DNA from: JAFNGF01 sp964567045
GTDB taxonomy: Bacteria > Planctomycetota > Phycisphaerae > Sedimentisphaerales > Anaerobacaceae
Direction: 5' to 3'
DNA length: 5,179 nucleotides
NCBI GenBank assembly: GCA_964567045.1
Contig: CAZMLE010000163.1
Location: 1-5,179 of the forward strand
The notes beneath the pieces were generated by a model. That model was not told the origin of the DNA. It searched no databases and worked only from the letters and a program-made list of their open reading frames with translations. Below are positions 1 to 5,091 of the stretch, piece by piece. Position 1 is the stretch's first letter. Each line of letters begins with the position of its first letter. A program made the translations under genes and the position numbers.

Positions 1-2
1 AA

Positions 3-46
3 GTGTTACCTATGTCTTGTCTGTACTGTGTTACCTATCTCTTGTC
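3..46. repeat. Paired 19-bp direct repeats, possible insertion-sequence end remnant
   Basis: The segment gtgttacctatgtcttgtc (3-21) recurs at 28-46 with one mismatch (g14 versus c39), giving a 25-bp period. Closely spaced, near-identical copies of a 'gtgttacctat' motif are what I recall from the multiple terminal repeats of IS21-like or other DDE-integrase elements. The element itself would lie left of the window. Only the repeat is seen directly; the IS assignment is an inference. Confidence 0.45.
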
Positions 47-185
47 GTCACACCTTCTTTATCAGTCCCGATCAGGGATGGCCGAGCCATCACAAAACAG
101 TGCGAATCCGTGTAAATCAGTGTCCGAGATCAACTGTGTCCTCTGTGGCTCTTTTTCTTGTCCCCCTTTTTTGCCCGGAATTCAC

Positions 186-214
186 TTGACACCCGGCTCC
201 TCGGTGCGTATGAT
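186..214 (+). promoter_or_regulatory. Near-consensus sigma70-type promoter without an obvious gene
   Basis: TTGACA at 186-191 matches the -35 consensus perfectly. A 17-nt spacer separates it from TATGAT at 209-214, which matches the -10 consensus in five of six positions. Transcription would run right from about 221. A purine-rich AGGAGA lies at 252-257, but no ATG-initiated gene follows, and the transcript would enter the hairpin and tandem repeats. It could be a remnant promoter whose gene was lost, a promoter for a non-coding RNA, a distant promoter for the thi4 unit (about 650 bp away), or chance. Confidence 0.4.
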
Positions 215-264
215 AAATATATAACTAAATTGAATAAAATCGCAATACTAACAGGAGACAGAAG

Positions 265-290
265 CTTGCCCTGAGCGTAGTCGAAGGGAC
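265..290. repeat. Dispersed short hairpin repeat (ccctgagcgtagtcgaaggg type)
   Basis: The core CCCTGAGCGTAGTCGAAGGG (269-288) has complementary CCCT/AGGG ends and an imperfect inner stem. I recognise this 20-mer and close variants as a dispersed element in many environmental bacterial genomes, where its translations give recurring peptides such as LRLRSGQA on the minus strand. It abuts the 7-bp tandem array directly. The dispersed nature is recalled and cannot be shown in one window. Confidence 0.6.
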
Positions 291-391
291 AGAAGGCAGA
301 AGGCAGAAGGCAGAAGGCAGAGGACAGAAGGCAGAGGACAGAAGGCAGAAGACAGAAGACAGAAGACAGAGGACACAGGACAGGAAACAGA
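287..391. repeat. 7-bp tandem repeat, 15 units of RRMCAGA type
   Basis: Fifteen consecutive 7-mers can be read from 287 to 391: ggacaga, four aggcaga, then alternating ggacaga and aggcaga, three agacaga, and a decaying end of ggacaca, ggacagg and aaacaga. Variation is mostly G/A at the second to fourth positions, and order decays to the right, which fits slippage plus point mutation. The period of 7 keeps all frames open, which creates long spurious reading frames on both strands. I infer no coding function. Confidence 0.9.
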
Positions 392-462
392 AATATGAGA
401 AAGAGGGAGATTTGGGCTTTTTGGGCAGAAGACGGCCAATTTTTGAAAGTTTTTTTGCAAAA

Positions 463-728
463 CAAAGCCAATTTGTGAAAAAGTCAAGTGAGTGTAAACC
501 ATGTTTTTACAGGGGTTTATAAGAGAAAAATCGAATTGGACACTTGGTGAAAACAAACCCAAACAAAGCCAATTTTGCCTTGTTACGGCGGAGAACGCTG
601 AGTACGCTGAGAAGAAAGGCATCTGTGTAAGTGATTGTCCAATAGAGAAATACGCTCTCTCTCCCATTTCTCAGTGTCCTCTGCGAACTCGGCGATTAAT
701 GAAAAACGAAGCCAATCAAAGCCAATTT
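463..728 (+). repeat. Three direct copies of CAAAGCCAATTT
   Basis: An identical 12-mer, caaagccaattt, occurs at 463-474, 564-575 and 717-728. The first two share a 15-mer (aaacaaagccaattt). A partial relative, gaagccaat, lies at 708-715, and ggccaattttt lies near 434. The third copy runs into the putative 5' strand of riboswitch helix P1. Copies are spaced irregularly (101 and 153 bp), so this is not a CRISPR or tandem array. It looks like a fragmented dispersed repeat. Confidence 0.6.
589..692. repeat. Imperfect inverted repeat (ctgagaa-type dispersed repeat, two opposed copies)
   Basis: Segment 589-613 (cggagaacgctgagtacgctgagaa, internal period about 9) is matched by the reverse complement of 668-692 at about 19 of 25 positions. 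The arms flank a 54-bp spacer. Such agaacgctgag / ctcagcgttct segments are, as I recall, a common degenerate dispersed repeat. The pair could fold into a long imperfect hairpin about 35 bp upstream of the riboswitch, but the mismatches argue against a strong structure. Confidence 0.5.
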
Positions 729-840
729 CCACGGGGGCTAAAATGAACGCCAAATTCTTTGCAAGAAAAGGATTGTAAGATGGCAAGGGGAATATCTTGC
801 ATCCTTGAACCCGATCGCGATAATGCCTGCGAAGGAAGGC
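726..840 (+). promoter_or_regulatory. Probable TPP (THI-element) riboswitch
   Basis: Segment 804-837 closely follows the conserved 3' half of TPP riboswitches (consensus roughly CUUgaACCUGAUcnggnUAAUGCcngCGuAGGgA): gaacccgat at 807-815, ataatgc at 820-826, then gcgaagga at 829-836. A terminal P1 helix is possible between TTTCC (726-730) and GGAAG (834-838). A GCAAG/CTTGC hairpin (783-787 with 796-800) fits the variable arm, and another hairpin is TTCTT-TGC-AAGAA (755-767). The GGGG.GC box is approximated by gggggc (733-738). The CUGAGA box is poor (tgtaaga, 774-780), and P5 has one C:C mismatch (818 with 827). The next gene is thi4, the expected target. The element ends 28 nt before the ATG, so translational control near the ribosome binding site is plausible. 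The 3' half is convincing; the 5' fold is uncertain. Confidence 0.72.
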
Positions 841-868
841 AAAGAAAATACAGGAAAAGGGAACAAAG

Positions 869-1615
869 ATGATAGAAATTGATATTTCCCGCGTAATTAT
901 TGGAGAGTACGGCAAGAAACTCTCGGAGCATCTTGAGAACGATGTGGTCATAGTCGGTGCGGGGCCTGCGGGTTTGGCAGCCGGTTATTATCTGGCTAAA
1001 GCCAAGGTCAAGACCACCTTAATTGAAAAGAAGCTCTCTATAGGCGGCGGAATCTGGGGCGGGGCCGCAGGCTACAATGTGGTTACCTTCCAGGACAAGG
1101 AAATCTTGGATGAAATCGGCGTCACGACAAAAAAGCAGGGGCGCCTATATATAGCCGATGCCATAGAATTTGCCGCCGGCCTGGCTTATGCGGCAAAAAA
1201 AGCAGGAGCGGCGATATTCAACCTAATAGAGGCTGAGGATATTGTCTTAAAGCAGGAGACTGTCAAAGGCATCGTTGTGAATAGTGCCAGCGCACGAGGA
1301 CTTGGCCTGCACGTTGACCCATTTTGCATCTGTGCCAAGTATACAATTGACGCTACCGGTCACCCGGCTGAGCTTGTGGGTATGCTCAAAAAGAGAAAGC
1401 CGGAGCTGTTTCCGAGGGAGCTGCAGGAGTATTTCATGAACGTGGAGGCATCCGAAGCAGGCGTCGTCGAGAAAACGGGCGAAGTTTTTCCGGGCCTTTA
1501 CGTGGCAGGCATGGCAGTATGCGATGTTTATAATCTGCCGAGAATGGGACCAATCTTTGGCGGAATGCTAAAATCGGGCAAAAAAGTCGCTGAGCTGATA
1601 AATGAGAGAATGTAG
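869..1615 (+). CDS. thi4: Sulfide-dependent thiazole synthase (Thi4 family, archaeal type)
   Basis: Thi4 makes the adenylated thiazole of thiamine from NAD and glycine in the cytosol. The 248-residue protein has a Rossmann FAD/NAD-type loop GAGPAGL (30-36), a GGGIWGG segment (59-65), an ATGH segment (162-165) and the family C-terminal signature RMGPIFGGMLKSGKK (225-239). In the stretch aligning with the CMDP of plant and yeast enzymes it reads HVDP (148-151). His148 thus replaces the sulfur-donating cysteine, which in characterised archaeal homologues means free sulfide is used catalytically instead of a single-turnover cysteine. The ATG at 869 is supported by AAGGGA six nt upstream (857-862) and by an N-terminus (MIEIDISRVII) like archaeal homologues. 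A probable TPP riboswitch precedes it, and an HD-domain gene overlaps its last 14 nt. The length is slightly under the usual roughly 260, but no part looks missing. A ribose-1,5-bisphosphate isomerase paralogue is a less likely alternative given the riboswitch. Confidence 0.93.
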   Translation: MIEIDISRVIIGEYGKKLSEHLENDVVIVGAGPAGLAAGYYLAKAKVKTTLIEKKLSIGGGIWGGAAGYNVVTFQDKEILDEIGVTTKKQGRLYIADAIEFAAGLAYAAKKAGAAIFNLIEAEDIVLKQETVKGIVVNSASARGLGLHVDPFCICAKYTIDATGHPAELVGMLKKRKPELFPRELQEYFMNVEASEAGVVEKTGEVFPGLYVAGMAVCDVYNLPRMGPIFGGMLKSGKKVAELINERM

Positions 1616-2309
1616 TCTGCCAACACGACAGCAATGTCTGGAGCTGATGGACGAATTCGGTGTTCCGCTGCACATCAGAGAACACAACGTGGCGGTGGCC
1701 AGGCTGGGCGTTTTTCTGGCAACGAAGCTGAAAGAAAAAGGTTTACCCGCCAGACGTCAGGCGGGCGAGTCGGTAGATGTGGACCTGGTCGATAGAGCAT
1801 GTTTACTGCACGATCTTTTGAGGATTTGTGACCTCGAAGAATCGGGTTACGACAGGTCCCGGCAGGCAATCACAGATAAAGACAGAGCAAAATGGCAACA
1901 GTTAAGAGCAAGATTTCAGAGGCTTTGCCATGAGGAGGCCGCCTTTGCCCTTTTGAGGGACGCATATCCGGAACTTGCCTTAGCCGTAAGAAGGCACAGA
2001 TATGCCGCACTGCTGGACGAGAAAGATAAGCCAGTAACATGGGAGGAGAAAATAGTTTACTACGCCGACAAGAGGGTGATGCACGATAGAATAGTACCGC
2101 TGAAGGAGCGATTGGAGGAAGCGCATAGAAGGAATGTGCCTCAGCGGAATTGTGCGAACCAGGCCAAACTTGACAGCGAACGGATTGATGCCGCCATTTT
2201 TGAATTGGAACGCGAGATACTCGATAAAATAGGTCTGGAACCTCATGAAGTCACGGCTGGGCGTAATATAAGCCGAACTGGCAAATCGTCGGGCACAGAC
2301 GGGACATGA
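1602..2309 (+). CDS. HD-domain phosphohydrolase, Thi4-linked, substrate unknown
   Basis: This 235-residue soluble protein shows the HD metal-binding pattern: His29 (REHNVAVA), His70-Asp71 (LLHD), His110 (CHEEAA), His132 (RRHRY) and Asp156 (YYADKR). The segment EEKIVYYADKRVMHDRIVPL (148-167) is typical of small HDIG-type phosphohydrolases of unknown substrate. The ATG at 1602 lies inside thi4, giving a 14-nt overlap and probable translational coupling. Its ribosome binding site is weak, and a start near Leu6 would fit homologues (PTRQQCLELM) equally well. Residues 48-55 (LPARRQAG) come from an in-frame palindromic insertion. The last 18 residues (TAGRNISRTG...) run 59 bp into the 3' end of the convergent hydrolase gene and look like a read-on tail. 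Linkage to thi4 under a TPP riboswitch suggests a job in thiazole or thiamine phosphate metabolism. That is inference; general nucleotide hydrolysis is the alternative. Confidence 0.82.
   Translation: MRECSLPTRQQCLELMDEFGVPLHIREHNVAVARLGVFLATKLKEKGLPARRQAGESVDVDLVDRACLLHDLLRICDLEESGYDRSRQAITDKDRAKWQQLRARFQRLCHEEAAFALLRDAYPELALAVRRHRYAALLDEKDKPVTWEEKIVYYADKRVMHDRIVPLKERLEEAHRRNVPQRNCANQAKLDSERIDAAIFELEREILDKIGLEPHEVTAGRNISRTGKSSGTDGT
1746..1765. repeat. Palindromic repeat inserted in frame in the HD gene
   Basis: CCCGCCAGACGTCAGGCGGG is an imperfect palindrome: CCCGCC pairs with GGCGGG, one A:A mismatch follows, and the centre GACGTC is self-complementary. With flanking bases it encodes LPARRQAG (residues 48-55) between the first helix (KLKEKG) and the segment ESVDVDLVDRACLLHD, where HD homologues normally run on directly. 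I recall the same nucleotide element and its PARRQAG peptide inside unrelated proteins of environmental bacteria. It resembles the coding-region palindromic elements of Rickettsia in behaviour. The dispersed nature is from memory. Confidence 0.7.
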
Positions 2310-4440
2310 GGATCCGCAGGCGGACTTTTTCAGTCGTGACATCATCAAATCGCAGCAGGCGCTTATAGCCGACAGTAGTAGATCGAGCAAATTCGTTCCA
2401 GTCTCCACCGTCCCAGGCTTCAAGCGTAAATTCTTCGACCCTTTGGCCTACTGTGATATATTCTGCAAGCTCAGCGACATTGAAAGTAGACTTTTTAGCC
2501 AGACTGAATTCTACGGTCGCACTGGTCGTGCCGTCATCGGTGCACCAGTAAGTATTTCTGTTGCCGTCTACTATTTTATCGGCTCCATAGATGGGATTAT
2601 CGTCTCGCACGTGCGAGGCTTTGGCGACCGCACCGAGAGCGAAGTTCTGCTTGAAAATCTCATCCAGCACTTTTCCCAGTTCGCCAAGGCGTCGGGCATC
2701 GTTTTCGTGAATCAGACCCCGGCGGTCGGGCGGAATATTCAGCAGCAAAACGCTGTTTCGGCCCACAGAGCAGAAGTAGATGTCCAGCAGTTTTTCCAGC
2801 GATTTTACCTTGTCGTCCTGGCTGGCATGGTAAAACCATCCGGGCCGGATCGATACATCCGCCTCCGCTGGATACCAGATCAGGTTTGCCCTGTCACCCA
2901 AGGCTTTGGCACTGCCTAAATCCTTTGCCGTGAGGTTCACAAACTCGAACGGTTTGTCGTTCCTGTTCATAACGCTCCACTCGGATTCGCGGGCGTAGCC
3001 GGATTCATTGCCGACCCATCGGACATCAGGCCCGTTGAAAATAACTGCGTTCGGCTGCAATTCGCGCACGATTGCATAGTAGCCGGCCCAGTCATACTCC
3101 ATATCCTTGGCGTTCGGTCCTTTAGCACCGTCAAACCAAACCTCGTCGACCTCGCCATAATTTGTCAACAGTTCACGGAGCTGGTTTTTGTAGAGCTCAT
3201 TGTACTTGACCGTGTCACCGTAGGTAGGCTCATGCATATCCCAGGGCGATAGGTAAATGCCCATCGCAAGTCCAGCTTCCCGGCAGGCATCTGCAAGTTC
3301 CCGCACAACATCGCCTTTGCCGTCGCGCCACGGGCTGTTTTTTACCGAGTGCTCGGTGTACTTACTGGGCCAAAGACAAAAGCCATCGTGGTGCTTTGCC
3401 GTCAGGATTATCATTTTCATGCCGGCTTCTTTGCAGACACGCACCCATTGCCGGGCGTCGAGCTGCGTGGGATTGAACAGCTTCGGGTCTTCCTTGCCGG
3501 TGCCCCATTCCCTGTCGGTAAAGGTATTTATGCCGAAGTGTATGAACGCAATAAACTCGCGTTGCTGCCAGGCAAGCTGCCTCGGCGAAGGCGTGACGTG
3601 CGCAACTTTACGAATGATTTCTTGCTGGTCGGGCGGCTCGGCCTTATCCACCGCGTCGTATACCCGGACACAGTCTACTACAAAGTAATCCGGCAGCTCT
3701 GCCTTTGCTATGTCACCGCCCCATTTTCCGATTTCTTCGGTCAATTTTATGAACTGTGGCACCTGCGAGACGCCGCCTGCGCTGGTGCGCCAGGTTTCTT
3801 TGCCATCGACATAGAAAACGTATTCATCGGGCTTCCAGTGCAGGCCGAATGTATGAAACCCTTCGCTCATGCCGGGTATCGTGGATTCTTTGCCTGCGTG
3901 CTTGTGGTCCTTTCCGTAGCCATCCCAGTGCAGATTCTGGGTTATTCTATCGTCGCGCCAGGGGTATTCCATAATATCTATTTCTGTGCCGTCTCTGCCA
4001 TCCTCTCCTACTTTGCTGACGCTGTCTGTATGCACCCAAAATGCCGGCCAGTGCCCCGGCTGTTCTGGAAACTTGCACCGGCAGACCCAGTACCCGAATC
4101 TGTGCTCAAACTTGTTCTTGGTGCGCACGGCGCCGCAGGTGTACCGGTCAGCATCTTTTTTTGTGCGGAGTATCAAATTGCCTTTGCCGTCCAGATAGGC
4201 GTCCTCTTTGACCCAATAGCCATCTCGCCGCTTCCAGTCGCCGAGGATTTCCCACTTGGACTGGTCAATCTTTGTGCCGTTGAACTCATCGCTCCAGGTT
4301 AACTTCCATTCTTTTGCTTCGGGTATTGTTGGCAAAAATTCTTCTGTCCACGGCCTGGAAGGCCGTGCCACAGCGGCTAACGCCCAGAGCACAATGCCCA
4401 GAGCTGCGAACCTGGTGGTAGAATGCGATTGGCCTTTCAT
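2251..4440 (-). CDS. Secreted GH16 / GH29 alpha-L-fucosidase / CBM32-like fusion enzyme
   Basis: A 729-residue exported glycoside hydrolase. Residues 1-25 form a signal peptide (basic start, core FAALGIVLWALAAV, possible cleavage near AVA). Residues about 45-264 are a GH16 beta-glucanase-type domain with the catalytic motif EIDIME, giving nucleophile Glu153, Asp155 and acid/base Glu158. After a linker of about 20 residues, 284-600 form a GH29 domain opening TPSPRQLAWQQREF and HFGINTFTDREW, with KHHDGF (349-354) and the nucleophile in EVWFDGA (Asp437); Glu485 or Glu487 is a plausible acid/base. The sequence resembles the GH29-B (alpha-1,3/1,4) group. Residues about 603-729 are an F5/8 type C domain with the usual ending (VRLRILMSR.CPTICQFGLYY). 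The protein should act outside the cytoplasm on a fucosylated polysaccharide or glycan; the exact substrate cannot be read. Its ATG shares ATGA with the upstream pgsA-like stop, and GAAGGA lies 8 nt before it. GH16 plus GH29 in one chain is unusual to my knowledge. Confidence 0.93.
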   Translation of the reverse strand: MKGQSHSTTRFAALGIVLWALAAVARPSRPWTEEFLPTIPEAKEWKLTWSDEFNGTKIDQSKWEILGDWKRRDGYWVKEDAYLDGKGNLILRTKKDADRYTCGAVRTKNKFEHRFGYWVCRCKFPEQPGHWPAFWVHTDSVSKVGEDGRDGTEIDIMEYPWRDDRITQNLHWDGYGKDHKHAGKESTIPGMSEGFHTFGLHWKPDEYVFYVDGKETWRTSAGGVSQVPQFIKLTEEIGKWGGDIAKAELPDYFVVDCVRVYDAVDKAEPPDQQEIIRKVAHVTPSPRQLAWQQREFIAFIHFGINTFTDREWGTGKEDPKLFNPTQLDARQWVRVCKEAGMKMIILTAKHHDGFCLWPSKYTEHSVKNSPWRDGKGDVVRELADACREAGLAMGIYLSPWDMHEPTYGDTVKYNELYKNQLRELLTNYGEVDEVWFDGAKGPNAKDMEYDWAGYYAIVRELQPNAVIFNGPDVRWVGNESGYARESEWSVMNRNDKPFEFVNLTAKDLGSAKALGDRANLIWYPAEADVSIRPGWFYHASQDDKVKSLEKLLDIYFCSVGRNSVLLLNIPPDRRGLIHENDARRLGELGKVLDEIFKQNFALGAVAKASHVRDDNPIYGADKIVDGNRNTYWCTDDGTTSATVEFSLAKKSTFNVAELAEYITVGQRVEEFTLEAWDGGDWNEFARSTTVGYKRLLRFDDVTTEKVRLRILMSRLCPTICQFGLYYAQP
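4349..4367. repeat. Perfect 8-bp-arm palindrome at the signal peptide junction of the hydrolase
   Basis: CACGGCCT (4349-4356), loop GGA, AGGCCGTG (4360-4367): both arms match perfectly. On the minus strand it encodes the ARPSRPW stretch (residues 25-31) immediately after the hydrophobic core of the signal peptide. I recall the 'cacggccttccaggccgtg' hairpin as a dispersed element in PVC-group genomes, so this may be an insertion tolerated because it falls in a flexible post-cleavage region. No other copy lies in this window. Confidence 0.5.
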
Positions 4441-5054
4441 GCTTCTATTCCTTCAGGAGATTCTTTCAACTTTCTTCGCCGGGTTGCCGTTAGGCCCGAC
4501 ACAACCGTAACCACTGACATAATTGCCAACGTCACGGTGGTGAACCAGTATCCCCACGTCGCCGTTTGCACGTGGGCCATTTTAATAAGCACTGTGCCGA
4601 TGGCGAAAGACTGCAGGAACATTTTTATCTTGCCGGAAGCTACCGCGCCGAAATTTATGCCTTGAGCTTCCGAGACGTGTCGCAGGACGGTTACGTAAGC
4701 CTCTCTCAGGACCAAAATGCCTGCAATCGACCAATGCACAATCCTAAGGGCATTGCCGGGCAGGTCAAAGAGCTTTGGCTGGCCGATTATCGCAAAACAA
4801 ATAAAGGTCCCGCAGATCAGGGTTTTGTCAACCAGCGGGTCGCTCATTCGGCCGAACTTGCTGGCAACGCCCAGTTTTCTGGCGATGGGCCCATCGATCA
4901 GATCAGTAATACCCGCAATTACGAACAGGATAAAAGCGACGTCCAGAAAGAGTGCTTTGTTTTCAACATAGGGTACGTAGAGAACCATAGTCAGGAAAAT
5001 AGCAGTCAAGCCGAGTCGGGAGAACGTCAAGATGTTCGGGACCAGTTCAACCAT
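4437..5054 (-). CDS. pgsA: PgsA-like CDP-alcohol phosphatidyltransferase
   Basis: An integral membrane enzyme that most likely transfers a phosphatidyl group from CDP-diacylglycerol to glycerol 3-phosphate, the committed step to phosphatidylglycerol. The 205-residue form has the complete CDP-alcohol phosphotransferase motif D-x2-DG-x2-AR-x8-G-x3-D-x3-D: Asp51, Asp54-Gly55, Ala58-Arg59, Gly68, Asp72 and Asp76. Several hydrophobic segments and a late REAYVTVLRH...GKIKMFLQ region match PgsA proteins. I chose the ATG at 5054 because PgsA proteins normally begin just before the PN.LT..R motif (here VPNILTFSRL). Its only visible Shine-Dalgarno (AGAAAGG, 5069-5075) is rather far, 14 nt away. A TTG at 5108 would add 18 residues and overlap the upstream gene. 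The stop shares ATGA with the GH16-GH29 start. Other alcohol acceptors (inositol phosphate, serine) are possible but fit less well. Confidence 0.88.
   Translation of the reverse strand: MVELVPNILTFSRLGLTAIFLTMVLYVPYVENKALFLDVAFILFVIAGITDLIDGPIARKLGVASKFGRMSDPLVDKTLICGTFICFAIIGQPKLFDLPGNALRIVHWSIAGILVLREAYVTVLRHVSEAQGINFGAVASGKIKMFLQSFAIGTVLIKMAHVQTATWGYWFTTVTLAIMSVVTVVSGLTATRRRKLKESPEGIEA
4449..4454 (-). promoter_or_regulatory. Ribosome binding site of the GH16-GH29 gene inside the pgsA-like coding end
   Basis: GAAGGA on the minus strand lies 8 nt upstream of the hydrolase ATG, within the last codons of the pgsA-like gene. With the ATGA overlap it supports the chosen start and gives the hydrolase its own initiation signal as well as translational coupling. 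Confidence 0.7.
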
Positions 5055-5091
5055 GGCGAAAAGTTTAGCCTTTCTGGGATATAATTCAATG

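Larger units (their letters stand above)
1..725. other. Gene-free, repeat-rich intergenic region
   Basis: I see no credible protein gene here. The open frames present come from low-complexity or dispersed repeats; minus-strand ones read as runs of Leu-Pro-Ser-Ala-Phe-Cys from the 7-bp tandem repeat. The contents in order are an IS-end-like direct repeat, a small TCCC/GGGA hairpin (66-78), segments around 100-124 and 131-150 resembling the dispersed 'aatccgtgtaaatc' and 'ctgtgtcctctgtgg' repeats of many environmental genomes, an orphan promoter, a dispersed hairpin repeat, the tandem repeat, and further direct and inverted repeats up to the riboswitch. Linking these to known dispersed families is from memory, not from a search. 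Confidence 0.75.

Noticed and set aside
130..667. Two minus-strand reading frames of 113 and 139 codons rich in Leu-Pro-Ser-Ala-Phe-Cys
   Set aside because: They are translations of the 7-bp tandem repeat and the hairpin repeat; the period of 7 keeps every frame open. No domain or supported start is present.
463..728. CRISPR-like array from repeated caaagccaattt
   Set aside because: There are only three 12-bp copies with unequal spacing (101 and 153 bp) and no uniform spacers or cas genes.
501..746. Plus-strand reading frame of 81 codons starting MFLQGFIREK
   Set aside because: It is made of dispersed-repeat translations (KPKQSQF, TAENAEYAEKK, NQSQF) and runs into the riboswitch. It has no ribosome binding site.
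583..951. Minus-strand frames opposite the riboswitch and the start of thi4
   Set aside because: They lie antisense to a well-supported riboswitch and coding sequence and resemble nothing known.
3349..4302. Plus-strand reading frame of 317 codons antisense to the hydrolase
   Set aside because: It is a long shadow frame opposite the GH16 and GH29 domains, whose catalytic motifs prove the minus strand codes. It has no family motif.
4566..5084. Plus-strand reading frame of 172 codons antisense to pgsA
   Set aside because: The minus strand carries a complete CDP-alcohol phosphotransferase motif; the plus-strand product is composition-driven.
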